This document shows, in pieces, positions 33,246-40,370 of a stretch of DNA of 40,370 nt (the stretch's first letter is position 1; each line of letters begins with the position of its first letter). The stretch lies in contig NZ_KE387180.1 in the NCBI RefSeq assembly GCF_000430625.1, positions 19,654 through 60,023 of the forward strand, written 5' to 3'. The notes beneath the pieces are model-generated. The model did not search any database and was not told the DNA's origin. It was given only the letters and a program-made list of their open reading frames with translations. Source of the stretch: Aneurinibacillus terranovensis DSM 18919 (GTDB lineage Bacteria; Bacillota; Bacilli; Aneurinibacillales; Aneurinibacillaceae). A program made the translations under genes and the position numbers.

Positions 33246-34088
33246 TTTCCTTGTAATTCTAATTTTTTGGGTTTTGTATTTTGAGTCCGGTATCGTTACC
33301 GTCTGACCGTTTACCGTTACCTGTGTATTCTGAGCATGATAAATCCGCAGGTATACCATATTTCCTGTCACATCCCACGTTTTCGACTGGCCTTCTGTCA
33401 GGGTTAGCTGTTCGATTTGCCCATTCGCATCGGAAATCGACATCCAGTGATTGCCCGAGGTCGCTTTTACCGAGACAGAAATTTTATCTGTCGGGGCTAA
33501 ACCCGTTAAGTCAAAGTTTGCGGTAGACCCCTGCACCGTACCAGGCGTAAGCGTAGCGGCAGCAGGTGCGGGCGCAGCAGGTGCCGGTGCCGCCGGCTTA
33601 GCGGGAGCAGGCTTGGGCGGAGGCGGAATCACGATATCCGACGGCTGGGTCGTTACGCTTGGCGGATTTGCTCCGGGTTGAGCCGGTTCTTTTTGCTTCG
33701 ATGACAAACTGGTAATGGCAAAATAAATCACCGCAAGAATTAAAATCGCAAACAGGTACAGCATTGTGCGCGAAACCCACTTGCTTCCCGAACCTTCCTT
33801 GCGGGGTTGGCGGCTCTGCCGTAACGGTGTGGGTTGCTCCACCTGTACAGGCGGTGCGGGCAGTTCGGCAGCATGTTCCGCAATCAGTGTTTCCGCATCA
33901 AGTCCCACCGTTTCGGCGTAGCTTTTTAAAAACGCACGAGCATAGAAATGTCCCGGTAAGACATCAAAGTTTCCGCTTTCGATTGCTTCAAGATAGCGTG
34001 TTTGAATCTTGGTTTTCTCCTGAATATCGTAAAGCGTCATTCCTTTTTCCTGTCTGGCTCTTCGCAATACTTCTCCTAGCTCAGACAA
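33243..34088 (-). CDS. rodZ: RodZ-like cell-shape protein (YmfM)
   Basis: A 281-residue bitopic membrane protein. An N-terminal helix-turn-helix of the RodZ type ('LGEVLRRARQEKGMTLYDIQ', 'LEAIESGNFDVLPGHFYARA') is cytoplasmic and in relatives binds MreB. One membrane segment lies near residues 107-127 ('TMLYLFAILILAVIYFAI'), then a Pro/Ala-rich outer linker and a C-terminal beta-rich DUF4115-type domain. TTG 34088, eight bases after GGGAGG, gives the family start 'MSELGEVLRRAR'; GTG 34097 overlaps that ribosome site. It lies 32 bases after ymfK. Confidence 0.9.
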   Translation of the reverse strand: MSELGEVLRRARQEKGMTLYDIQEKTKIQTRYLEAIESGNFDVLPGHFYARAFLKSYAETVGLDAETLIAEHAAELPAPPVQVEQPTPLRQSRQPRKEGSGSKWVSRTMLYLFAILILAVIYFAITSLSSKQKEPAQPGANPPSVTTQPSDIVIPPPPKPAPAKPAAPAPAAPAPAAATLTPGTVQGSTANFDLTGLAPTDKISVSVKATSGNHWMSISDANGQIEQLTLTEGQSKTWDVTGNMVYLRIYHAQNTQVTVNGQTVTIPDSKYKTQKIRITRK

Positions 34089-34120
34089 AACAAGCACCTC
34101 CCATAACCATCCGGTCTCTC

Positions 34121-34918
34121 TTACGGCATATCAAAGCCGGAAAATCCAGTTTCTATGTTTTCATATGTAATCACTTGGTCCGGGTCATTTCGAAGTTCAA
34201 TAATATAATCGAAGTCAGTGATTTCATACTCTGTCTCCCGTACGAAAACATCCGGATGCTCGATGACTTTCGTATACGGCATGCGCAAAACTTCACGCAT
34301 TAACATCGCATGCTTTTCGGTACTTCGCATGGTCGATACAATTCCATCGATTAAATAGACATGCCCCTCGCCCAGTTCATCGCTGGTCAATTGATTTCGC
34401 ACGGTCTGACGGATCAGGGTGGAAGAAATAAACGTCCAGCGCCGGTTAGCGGATACACACGCGGCGACAGTCGATTCCGTTTTTCCTACGCGGGGCATCC
34501 CGCGAATCCCTATCAGTTGGTTGCCTTCGCGTTTAAAAATCTCGGCCATAAAATCAACCAGTACCCCTATCTCTTCCCGAATAAAGCGAAAGGTACGTTT
34601 ATCTTCCGCATCGCGTTCAATGTAGCGGCCGTGTCTCACCGCCAACAGGTCGAGAATCGTTGGCTGGCGTAATTTACGCACACTTATATTTTCTACTTTC
34701 TCCAATAAACTACCCAATAATTCAATTTTTTTTGCATCATCTGTTTGAACTAAGAGGCCACGGCGCCTGTTAATGGTGCCGTGAATCGATTCGACGCCAT
34801 TTATCGTTACGATGTTTATAGATAACATACCGAGGATGGAAGCAACATCCCCCAACAGACCCGGTCGGTTCTTATGTATTTCATACTCGAGATACCAACT
34901 TTGTTTTTCAGTCTCCAT
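34121..34918 (-). CDS. ymfK: YmfK family protein (DUF3388)
   Basis: A 265-residue conserved protein of the DUF3388 family, located between ymfJ and rodZ as in B. subtilis. The N-terminal 80 residues look like an ACT domain ('YEIHKNRPGLLGDVASILGM'). The middle carries a P-loop-like 'GMPRVGKTES', suggesting nucleotide binding, and the C-terminus is acidic ('YEITDFDYIIELRNDPDQ'). Its function is unknown. ATG 34918 follows a weak site (AATGGAG). The structured repeat copy 3 lies about 120 bases upstream. Confidence 0.88.
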   Translation of the reverse strand: METEKQSWYLEYEIHKNRPGLLGDVASILGMLSINIVTINGVESIHGTINRRRGLLVQTDDAKKIELLGSLLEKVENISVRKLRQPTILDLLAVRHGRYIERDAEDKRTFRFIREEIGVLVDFMAEIFKREGNQLIGIRGMPRVGKTESTVAACVSANRRWTFISSTLIRQTVRNQLTSDELGEGHVYLIDGIVSTMRSTEKHAMLMREVLRMPYTKVIEHPDVFVRETEYEITDFDYIIELRNDPDQVITYENIETGFSGFDMP

Positions 34919-35040
34919 TCTGAGTTTAACGCCCTTTCATTCCACAAATCTTCTCCCATAACGACACTATTCTACACTAAATAATAAAATCCTTCCATTA
35001 TAATTAGACAAAATTTAACGTGATGTTTCTCTATACGTTT

Positions 35041-35132
35041 AAAGAAAACTTGGCTTGGCTAGCGCCAAGCCAAAGGCACAGGCGATAGACTTAGTTGAAC
35101 TTATGCGTATAGGAAAGTTATACTTTCCTATA
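35041..35132 (-). repeat. Three-hairpin repeat, copy 3
   Basis: Same core and orientation as copies 1 and 2. Hairpin I here is a perfect 12-bp stem (CGTATAGGAAAG / CTTTCCTATACG) with arms unlike the other copies; hairpin III is extended by an extra TTGGC. It directly abuts the ymfJ terminator. A near-identical 13-base sequence (CTATACGTTYAAA) occurs at both ends (35031-35043, 35128-35140). Confidence 0.85.
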
Positions 35133-35174
35133 CGTTCAAAAAAGCTCCCTCACATAAGGGAGCTTTTTTGAACG
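35133..35174. terminator. Terminator after ymfJ
   Basis: Perfect 18-bp arms (35133-35150 and 35157-35174) around CACATA, containing GCTCCCT/AGGGAGC flanked by A6/T6. It works in either direction and starts about ten bases past the ymfJ stop. Confidence 0.9.
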
Positions 35175-35184
35175 TGTGTACCGA

Positions 35185-35436
35185 TTAGCGTTTGTTCTGT
35201 ACATATTTCATCATAAGGCCGGCCATTGTACGCCGTTCCTGTTCATTGCCGGATTCCCATAAATCCTTTAGAAGTCGTTCCTGTTCATTTTTTGGATCAA
35301 CTTTGTCTGCGAGGTAATCGCCTATTTCATACGCCACATTCTGCATAGATTCTTCGTTCATCCCGGAAGCAATTCCCTGGCTGACGCGAGAAGATAGAAA
35401 CTCTCTCCAATCACCAAAGTTTTCAAGTACTGACAT
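35185..35436 (-). CDS. ymfJ: DUF3243 protein YmfJ
   Basis: An 83-residue helical, charged protein of the DUF3243 family: 'VLENFGDWREFLSSRVSQG', 'YEIGDYLADKVDPKNEQERL' and 'LMMKYVQNKR'. ATG 35436 follows AAGGAGG; the longer frame to 35679 is not supported. A sigma-G consensus promoter lies about 55-80 bases upstream, implying expression in the forespore. Function is unknown. It keeps its B. subtilis neighbours ymfK and ymfI, except that a DUF116 gene intervenes. Confidence 0.92.
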   Translation of the reverse strand: MSVLENFGDWREFLSSRVSQGIASGMNEESMQNVAYEIGDYLADKVDPKNEQERLLKDLWESGNEQERRTMAGLMMKYVQNKR

Positions 35437-35488
35437 TTCATTTCCCTCCTTATTTTGCATGCAGAGCTTGTTATCAGCCCTCTTCTCG

Positions 35489-35518
35489 TAATATGACTCA
35501 AATCCTGCCATATTATGC
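35489..35518 (-). promoter_or_regulatory. Sigma-G-type promoter of ymfJ
   Basis: On the minus strand GCATA (complement of 35514-35518), exactly 18 bases, then CATATTA (complement of 35489-35495). Both boxes match the sigma-G consensus GHATR-N18-CATWHTA completely. Confidence 0.75.
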
Positions 35519-35609
35519 ACATTGGTAACGTATAGAGTTCGGTAAAGCATCACAAGATACTCGTATACAGAAACCAAATTTTGTTGTTTCCAAGGAAAGG
35601 AGCCGTTGT

Positions 35610-36440
35610 ATGAACAACGAAGCAGAAACAAAAGAGCTTTTACAAGCTCCGCGCAGATTAGGGAGCGAATGGGAATCATGGGAAGGAAATCTTGAAGAAA
35701 ATAATGGGGACCTCGATACCAGCCCCTGGTATTTTATCGGGTTTGCTTCTATTGGATTATCGATGGTTAACATTGCCGGTTTGTTTATCCTTTATATGAT
35801 GAAGCCTCGACTCGCGCTCATTCATCCCGACGTCGACCTCGCCGTATCTTTAATCGTTTATACAGCCCTCCTGCTAACGGATATCACGCTGCTTCTCGTT
35901 GTGCTTACCGTGCTGACGCAGAAGCCGTTTGCTTTCTTTCTAAAGAAAAAAGAACTGGCAAACCTCCCGATTATTCCGTTAACGATTCGCATTGGAAAAA
36001 TGTTCGGCTTATCCAGAGACCGAATGACCAACTCCGTCATGCGAGCCGGAAACATTCTGACAAAAGCGATTTATGACAAAGTTCATCCTGATGACCTACT
36101 CATCGTAGTCCCCCGTTGTTTGTCTATGTTTACCCGCAAAGAGCTTACCGCTCTTACCGAAAAGTATGGTGTTACCTTTCATACAGCGGGCGGAGGAAAC
36201 GCGGCACGAGAGCTGTTAGTGAAGGAAAAACCAAAAGCAATTATCGCGGTAGCCTGTGAACGGGATTTATTTTCCGGTCTTCAGGATGTCGGCGGGAATA
36301 TTCCCGTAATGGCCATCACCAATAAGCGTCCAGAAGGACCCTGCCGGAATACGTTTATTAATTTCGAGGAAATGGAAGAGGCCATCCAGCATTTTCTCGG
36401 TACACCGGCTGTAGAAACAAATTCGCTTGTTGAAGCGTAA
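35610..36440 (+). CDS. DUF116 family membrane-linked protein
   Basis: A 276-residue protein. Two membrane segments occupy about residues 40-66 ('WYFIGFASIGLSMVNIAGLF') and 78-103; the cytoplasmic remainder is DUF116, with 'DLLIVVPRCLSMFTRKELTA', 'HTAGGGNAARELLV', 'AIIAVACERDLFSGL' and 'KRPEGPCRNTFINF'. Many DUF116 proteins carry a Cys cluster after the 'VPRC' position; here only three Cys remain in the domain, so a metal site is probably lost. Function is unknown. ATG 35610 follows AAAGGAG. It is transcribed opposite to, and splits, the conserved ymfI-ymfJ pair, so it was inserted or inverted there. Confidence 0.85.
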   Translation: MNNEAETKELLQAPRRLGSEWESWEGNLEENNGDLDTSPWYFIGFASIGLSMVNIAGLFILYMMKPRLALIHPDVDLAVSLIVYTALLLTDITLLLVVLTVLTQKPFAFFLKKKELANLPIIPLTIRIGKMFGLSRDRMTNSVMRAGNILTKAIYDKVHPDDLLIVVPRCLSMFTRKELTALTEKYGVTFHTAGGGNAARELLVKEKPKAIIAVACERDLFSGLQDVGGNIPVMAITNKRPEGPCRNTFINFEEMEEAIQHFLGTPAVETNSLVEA

Positions 36441-36450
36441 GTACTTGGTG

Positions 36451-36498
36451 AAAAAAGACCCCTTACGGACGAAAAAAGTCCGGACAAGGGGTCTTTTA
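36451..36498. terminator. Bidirectional terminator between DUF116 gene and ymfI
   Basis: AAAAAAGACCCCTT / AAGGGGTCTTTT arms with an inner GGAC/GTCC stem, A-rich on one side and T-rich on the other. It serves the two convergent genes. Confidence 0.9.
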
Positions 36499-36510
36499 TT
36501 CGATATAGCG

Positions 36511-37248
36511 TTAACAGTACCAGGCACCGTTTGGGCTGATGACCTGCCCATTGATATAGCCGGCTTCCTCTCCGATGAGAAAAGCGGCAAGCGCTGCGAT
36601 TTCTTCGGGTTGACCGATGCGGCCCGCGGGAATTTCTTCAACAATCTGTTTCATCTCACCGGCGGCAAACTGACCTTTTATCATATCCGTCTCTATTAAT
36701 CCGGGAGCGATCCCGTTCACTGTAATTCCACTCGGTGCCACTTCCTTGGCGAGCGCTTTTGTAAAAGAAACAACGGCACCCTTTGTCATGGAATACAGGA
36801 CCTCACAGCTGGCGCCTGTAAGCCCCCAGATCGACGACACGGTGACGATACGCCCCCATTGCTGCTGGATCATATAAGGCAGGGCAAGCTGCGCACAAAA
36901 AAACGGAGCACGCACATTTACGTTTATAAGCCTGTCAAAATCAGGCGGGGATACGTCTTGTACCAAACCATAGTGGCTTACCCCGGCATTCAGTACCACA
37001 GCATCCGGAGGGTGCGGAAGCCTGGCAAACAGTTGTGCGGCCCCGTTCGGCGACGATAAATCTGCCCTGATAAGGTGAACAGAACTGCCCGCTTCCGCGC
37101 AGGATGCCGCCACGCTTTCTGCCGCGTCATCTGATGAATGGTAATGGAGCAGCAAATCGTACCCTTCCCGCGCGAGCCGCTGCGCAACCGCGGCTCCAAT
37201 CCCTTTGCTGGCTCCTGTGACGCATACCCACTTGCTACGTTTGTTCAT
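36511..37248 (-). CDS. ymfI: EF-P 5-aminopentanone reductase YmfI (SDR)
   Basis: A 245-residue classical SDR: 'VTGASKGIGAAVAQ' cofactor loop, 'VLNAGVSHYG', catalytic 'TVSSIWG' and 'YSMTKGA', and 'IAPGLIETDM'. Its position after ymfF-ymfH matches B. subtilis ymfI, whose product reduces the 5-aminopentanone group on Lys32 of elongation factor P to 5-aminopentanol. That modification helps translation of polyproline and supports swarming. ATG 37248 follows GGAGAAGG; the ATG at 37281 would overlap ymfH. The function is taken from the orthologue. Confidence 0.87.
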   Translation of the reverse strand: MNKRSKWVCVTGASKGIGAAVAQRLAREGYDLLLHYHSSDDAAESVAASCAEAGSSVHLIRADLSSPNGAAQLFARLPHPPDAVVLNAGVSHYGLVQDVSPPDFDRLINVNVRAPFFCAQLALPYMIQQQWGRIVTVSSIWGLTGASCEVLYSMTKGAVVSFTKALAKEVAPSGITVNGIAPGLIETDMIKGQFAAGEMKQIVEEIPAGRIGQPEEIAALAAFLIGEEAGYINGQVISPNGAWYC

Positions 37249-37277
37249 CGTTCCGCCTTCTCCCGTATAATTTCCAA

Positions 37278-38561
37278 TCAATGTTCATCAGAAGTAATAA
37301 TGGAGACGGCAAACTGGTCAAAATCGATATGATCGCGCATCCGTTGATTGACATCATCCAGCGTTACATTTTCCAATATGTCGACAATCCGGAACAAATC
37401 CGTTTCCGCAAACCTGTATTTTGTAAATGAATTTGCAATGAACTCAACGGAATTCAATGCACGTAAAAACTCACCGATTTTTTTCTTTTTGGAAAGCGTA
37501 AAGGATTCACTGTCAATTCCTCGCTCTAGCATAGATTTCAATTCCGTCTCGACGATATTCACAAGTGAATCCGGGTCTTTCGTGTCCCCTCCAATCAGGG
37601 AAAAGCCATAATGGACTTCGCCGCTGTAGTCCGCTCCGAACCCATCGTTAATTAATCCGGCATCATACAGCTTCTGGTAAAGCGGGGAGCTTGGGCTGAA
37701 CAGAACATCCAGCACAATTTCGGTGGCCACTTCACGTTTCAGCAGTTCATCGCCTGTTAAGCCAACCTTTTTTTCTTTGAAGCCGAACATAACCTTCGGA
37801 ATGCCGACCGGGAGCTTCACAACAAGGCGTTTGTTTGCAACCGGAACAGGTTCATCCGGATAAAACCGCTCAATCGGAGCCTGTTTCTCATACGGTTTCT
37901 TTGCCTGATTATCCCGAACTACCTGCATTATCTCTTCGGGATTTACCGCCCCTACAATGAACAGGAGCATGTTGCTCGGGTGGTAAAACGTTTCATAACA
38001 TTGGTACAAAAGCTCTTTTGTAATGTGGCTGATCGATTCTACGGTACCGGCAATGTCAATTTTTACCGGATTGTTATGGTAGTAATTCGATATTTGACCG
38101 AAATAAACGCGCCAATCCGGATTATCATCGTACATCCGAATCTCCTGGCCGATAATCCCCTTTTCTTTTTCAACGTTTTCATCGGTAAAATAAGGATTTT
38201 GCACAAAATTAAGCAGCGTTTCTACATTGCGGGTGACATTCTCTGTACTTGAAAACAAATAGGCGGTCCGGTCAAAGCTTGTAAAAGCGTTAGCCGATGC
38301 GCCGTTTGCAGAGAACTCCGCAAAAACGTCCCCTTCTTTCTCCTCAAACATTTTATGTTCGAGGAAATGGGCGATCCCGTCAGGAACTTTAGTCCGCCCT
38401 TTTCCAGGCGCGACGAATTCGTTATCAATGGATCCATATTTCGTGGTGAATGATGCGTACGTTTTGCTGAACCCTTCCTTTGGTAAAATGTAAACCTCAA
38501 GCCCATTTGGAAGCTGTTCATAATAAAGAGTTTCATTCAACCTGTCATAATGTTTTTTCAT
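37278..38561 (-). CDS. ymfH: M16-family zinc peptidase YmfH
   Basis: A 427-residue insulinase-like protein with the inverted zinc motif intact: 'GIAHFLEHKMFEE' (HxxEH) and the third ligand in the 'EKGIIGQEIRMYDD' region. It is the catalytic half of a YmfF/YmfH pair; comparable pairs cleave peptides in a closed clamshell. The partner YmfF overlaps its start by four bases (ATGA). Current annotation links the pair with EF-P modification only through gene neighbourhood with ymfI, so the substrate remains uncertain. Confidence 0.92.
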   Translation of the reverse strand: MKKHYDRLNETLYYEQLPNGLEVYILPKEGFSKTYASFTTKYGSIDNEFVAPGKGRTKVPDGIAHFLEHKMFEEKEGDVFAEFSANGASANAFTSFDRTAYLFSSTENVTRNVETLLNFVQNPYFTDENVEKEKGIIGQEIRMYDDNPDWRVYFGQISNYYHNNPVKIDIAGTVESISHITKELLYQCYETFYHPSNMLLFIVGAVNPEEIMQVVRDNQAKKPYEKQAPIERFYPDEPVPVANKRLVVKLPVGIPKVMFGFKEKKVGLTGDELLKREVATEIVLDVLFSPSSPLYQKLYDAGLINDGFGADYSGEVHYGFSLIGGDTKDPDSLVNIVETELKSMLERGIDSESFTLSKKKKIGEFLRALNSVEFIANSFTKYRFAETDLFRIVDILENVTLDDVNQRMRDHIDFDQFAVSIITSDEH

Positions 38562-39847
38562 TTCCCATCCTCCTTTCCACGCAGGAAATAAATGGTGTCA
38601 ATCTCAACCTGGCTGGCTACATTTGCAATGTCTTCTTTGGTGGTTTTCCCGATTTGATTGAGCGTATCCTCAAGCCGGCGAACGCTGCCGTTAAGCCTGC
38701 CGTTGTAGTCCATCGCAATAATGGCGCCAGCGCTGTCCTGCGTTTCGCGCAATTGATTGGAAAGGGTTGCTTTCGTCTGTGTTAACTCCGTGTCCGTAAT
38801 TTCACCTTTTTTCATCATTTCAAGCTGTTCCTTGATAATCGCGACCGCTTTATCATAATTAGCAGTCTCAATTCCGGACATAATCATGCAAAGCCCTTTA
38901 TGACTCTCTAATTGCGACACTGCGTAATAGGCAAGGCTTGCCTTCTCGCGAACGTTCGTAAACAACTTGGAGTGTGGAAATCCGCCCAGCACACCGTTAT
39001 ACATCATCAGATGAACATACGCATCGTCCGCATAACCGATCTGTGTACGCATGCCGATGTTAAGCTTCCCCTGTGCTACATTCATTTGGTCAACCACTAC
39101 GTTTTCCTTAACTACAGACTTACGATACTGATTAGCCGGTAAAGGCCTGACGTCTGTATCCGTACGCCCCCATACAAGGTGCTGCTTGATTAATGACAGC
39201 ACATCCTCTTCCTTCACATCACCTACAACATACACATCCACAGGAGCCGTCTTCAAAAGATCCTGATAAAAGGCGTACAAATCCTGCGGCGAAATTTCCG
39301 GAACCTTTTCTTTGATTCCATAAGCGAGGAGGCGGTACGGTTCATCTTTACACATTTCTTCCGTAACCCGGTGATTCGCATAACGCATTTTGTCATCGAT
39401 TAATCCTTCAATTCTTTTGACCAGCGATTCCTTCTCAAGGGCAACGTAACGTTCGGTAAAGCCGTCTTCTTCCACCAGCGGCCGGTGCAGCACTTCTCCT
39501 AAAAATGCCATTCCTTCTTTCAGCAGGGGACGGGAATCAGACAGAAATTTTTCATTGGCGATCTCAAGGTACAATTGGATGACCTGTCTTTCACCTTTTT
39601 TCATGACCTCCGCGCTAAAGATCGCTCCATACAAATCATCGAGATGGCGCTGCATCTCCCCCTGTGTCGGATACTTTGCACAACCGCGCTGCAGGACATT
39701 TGGCAACAATGCCCCCTTTGTTACGGTTTCTTCCGCCAGTGGAAGCGCAATATGTATCGTAACCGTATTCGTTTTGAATTTTTCTGTCGACAGGGTATGA
39801 ATGTTCATCCCGTCTTGCTGTCGGCTGGTAAACGTTAATTCGCTCAT
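38558..39847 (-). CDS. ymfF: M16-family partner protein YmfF (non-catalytic)
   Basis: A 429-residue M16-fold protein lacking the HxxEH zinc motif: at the matching place it reads 'GALLPNVLQRGCAKYPTQGE'. The C-terminal M16 half is preserved ('LGGFPHSKLFTNVREKASLA', containing the R...Y-type substrate-binding region of the inactive subunit). It is expected to form a heterodimer with YmfH. ATG 39847 follows AAAGGAG. It is the first gene of ymfF-ymfH-ymfI, behind a promoter that lies at the end of an IS200/IS605 relic. Confidence 0.92.
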   Translation of the reverse strand: MSELTFTSRQQDGMNIHTLSTEKFKTNTVTIHIALPLAEETVTKGALLPNVLQRGCAKYPTQGEMQRHLDDLYGAIFSAEVMKKGERQVIQLYLEIANEKFLSDSRPLLKEGMAFLGEVLHRPLVEEDGFTERYVALEKESLVKRIEGLIDDKMRYANHRVTEEMCKDEPYRLLAYGIKEKVPEISPQDLYAFYQDLLKTAPVDVYVVGDVKEEDVLSLIKQHLVWGRTDTDVRPLPANQYRKSVVKENVVVDQMNVAQGKLNIGMRTQIGYADDAYVHLMMYNGVLGGFPHSKLFTNVREKASLAYYAVSQLESHKGLCMIMSGIETANYDKAVAIIKEQLEMMKKGEITDTELTQTKATLSNQLRETQDSAGAIIAMDYNGRLNGSVRRLEDTLNQIGKTTKEDIANVASQVEIDTIYFLRGKEDGK

Positions 39848-39881
39848 TCAGGCACTCCTTTTCGATTTCTTTCTTCGTTTT

Positions 39882-39910
39882 ATTTTACCCGATTTGTTCG
39901 CGCAGACCAA
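39882..39910 (-). promoter_or_regulatory. Promoter of ymfF-ymfH-ymfI
   Basis: On the minus strand TTGGTC (complement of 39905-39910), 17-base spacer, TAAAAT (complement of 39882-39887), 35 bases before ymfF. Confidence 0.65.
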
Positions 39911-39920
39911 TGTGCGAACA
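39895..39920. promoter_or_regulatory. Inverted repeat enclosing the ymfF -35 box
   Basis: TGTTCGCGCA (39895-39904) and TGTGCGAACA (39911-39920) are complementary at nine of ten positions, and the six bases between them are exactly the -35 hexamer. The symmetry suggests a repressor site. Confidence 0.5.
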
Positions 39921-39922
39921 CG

Positions 39923-39997
39923 GTGAACTACCCGCCACCTACGCTTCGCTTGGGGGCTTCTAAGGTAATCGTACCTAACGGTACGAAATTTACTTAG
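39923..39997 (-). ncRNA. IS200/IS605 right end, possible omega-RNA scaffold remnant
   Basis: Downstream of the tnpB remnant the minus strand contains a perfect CGTACC-GTTA-GGTACG hairpin (39970-39985), then a GC-rich imperfect hairpin (39931-39957) ending in TAGTTCAC, a typical right-end sequence of these elements. In active relatives this segment is the scaffold of the TnpB guide RNA, whose guide is the flanking DNA (here 39922 downward, the ymfF promoter). Transcription is not shown. Confidence 0.35.
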
Positions 39998-40248
39998 CTA
40001 TCGAGCCTGTTCCAACAGCATAATGTTTTCGTTGACCACATTGGTTGTATACGACTGTCTTGCCTTACGGCTTTTGAACTTTGGAAATTCAGCACGACCA
40101 GAAAAGAAGCTCTTGTATGCCTTTTGCAAATGGAGTTAAGCATTTGCATTTTGTTGTAGGCAAAACGAACACAACCGAAGGTTTTTGCAAGAAGTTGTTC
40201 TTGTTTTTTTGTTGGGTACAGACGGAACTTATAGGCTTTGTTTGCCAT
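39998..40248 (-). pseudogene. tnpB: tnpB remnant with large deletions and frameshift
   Basis: From ATG 40248 it reads the TnpB N-terminus 'MANKAYKFRLYPTKKQEQLL' to 'GCVRFAYNKM'. A deletion then joins to another frame reading 'LQKAYKSFFSGRAEFPKFKS' and 'YTTNVVNENIMLLEQAR' to TAG at 39998-40000. The segment between these blocks and everything after, including the RuvC-like DED catalytic residues and zinc ribbon, is gone. The original frame itself ends at 39994. No nuclease can be made. The start lies 11 bases after the tnpA stop. Confidence 0.9.
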
Positions 40249-40259
40249 ATCAAATCCCC

Positions 40260-40370
40260 TTACTTCATTCCTTGTTGATATTCTATATATTTCTTTATCA
40301 CTTCAATAGGCGAACCGCCTTTTGTAAGTAAGCAAAAACTTCTTGACCAAAAATATTCTTTCCAAAGTTT
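40260..40370 (-). CDS. tnpA: IS200/IS605 TnpA (Y1 HUH transposase), C-terminal part
   Basis: Only the last 36 residues lie in the window: 'LWKEYFWSRSFCLLTKGG' then 'SPIEVIKKYIEYQQGMK' and TAA at 40260-40262. The Tyr in 'KKYIEYQ' is the catalytic nucleophile of Y1 transposases, on the helix typical of this family. No disruption is visible in this piece; whether the HUH part is intact cannot be judged. Confidence 0.88.
   Translation of the reverse strand, partial: KLWKEYFWSRSFCLLTKGGSPIEVIKKYIEYQQGMK

Larger units (their letters stand above)
39923..40370 (-). mobile_element. IS200/IS605-family element, degenerate, right part
   Basis: The order tnpA end, tnpB start, tnpB remnant and hairpin right end identifies an IS200/IS605-type element. 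The left end is beyond the window. Because tnpB is deleted internally, the copy could be moved only by its own tnpA, if that is intact outside the window. Confidence 0.85.

Noticed and set aside
31005-35132. CRISPR array from the repeated 90-bp units
   Set aside because: Only three copies at two loci, no unique spacers of even length, no cas genes.
39895-39920. LexA box in front of ymfF
   Set aside because: The half sites GTTCG and CGAAC are in the wrong relative order and too far apart for CGAAC-N4-GTTCG; kept only as an unspecified palindrome.
1-40370. tRNA or rRNA genes
   Set aside because: No cloverleaf with CCA-type ends or rRNA core sequence was seen on reading either strand; a dedicated scan was not possible.

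Overview
The window looks like the chromosome of an endospore-forming, Gram-positive member of the Bacillales. The support is spoVS with a sigma-H-type promoter, a sigma-G-type promoter in front of the ymfJ/DUF3243 gene, strong AGGAGG-type ribosome sites, many TTG/GTG starts, and the conserved order ymfF-ymfH-ymfI-ymfJ-ymfK-rodZ-rimO-pgsA-cinA ... recA-recX-rny-ymdB-spoVS-korAB. The mix (rimO, korAB, a DbpA-type helicase beside cinA) suggests a Brevibacillus/Aneurinibacillus-like lineage; that placement is inference. Nearly all genes lie on the minus strand; exceptions are the AraC regulator, bioYDA, a DUF116 gene and one tiny putative gene.

Layout. (1) 1-4945: a scrambled accessory zone. Relics of ISL3, IS5-like and Tn3-family transposases and a broken alpha/beta-hydrolase start surround an intact nitrilase and a divergent AraC-family regulator of NitR type. 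(2) 5018-12875: one minus-strand operon encoding an aldehyde dehydrogenase, an SDR dehydrogenase, a complete ECF transporter (EcfA1, EcfA2, EcfT and an S component), a self-processing P1/DmpA-type peptidase and an M20 amidohydrolase. It looks like a dedicated uptake-and-degradation system whose substrate I cannot fix; a pantothenate-like amide is a testable guess. (3) 13001-16000: a stand-alone CheY/CheX pair, a 64-codon putative small gene, and a YhfI-like metallo-hydrolase overlapping mnmM. (4) 16005-25121: korBA, an M19 dipeptidase, spoVS, ymdB, rny, recX and recA with a LexA box. (5) 25225-28117: bioY-bioD-bioA under a BirA-type operator, divergent from recA. (6) 28156-34918: DEAD-box helicase, cinA, pgsA, rimO, rodZ, ymfK. 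(7) 35041-39910: ymfJ, a divergent DUF116 gene, and ymfI-ymfH-ymfF (EF-P modification and M16 proteins). (8) 39923-40370: an IS200/IS605 copy whose tnpB is gutted, but whose right end abuts the ymfF promoter.

Themes. Housekeeping genes for DNA repair, RNA turnover, sporulation and membrane lipid synthesis are interleaved with clear regulatory sites (LexA, BirA, sigma-H, sigma-G). Three copies of a roughly 90-bp, three-hairpin repeat lie immediately beyond the terminators of pgsA and ymfJ. Their outermost hairpin differs in sequence between copies but stays self-complementary, so the structure appears to be under selection. The best candidates for undescribed biology are the ECF/peptidase operon and this terminator-associated repeat.
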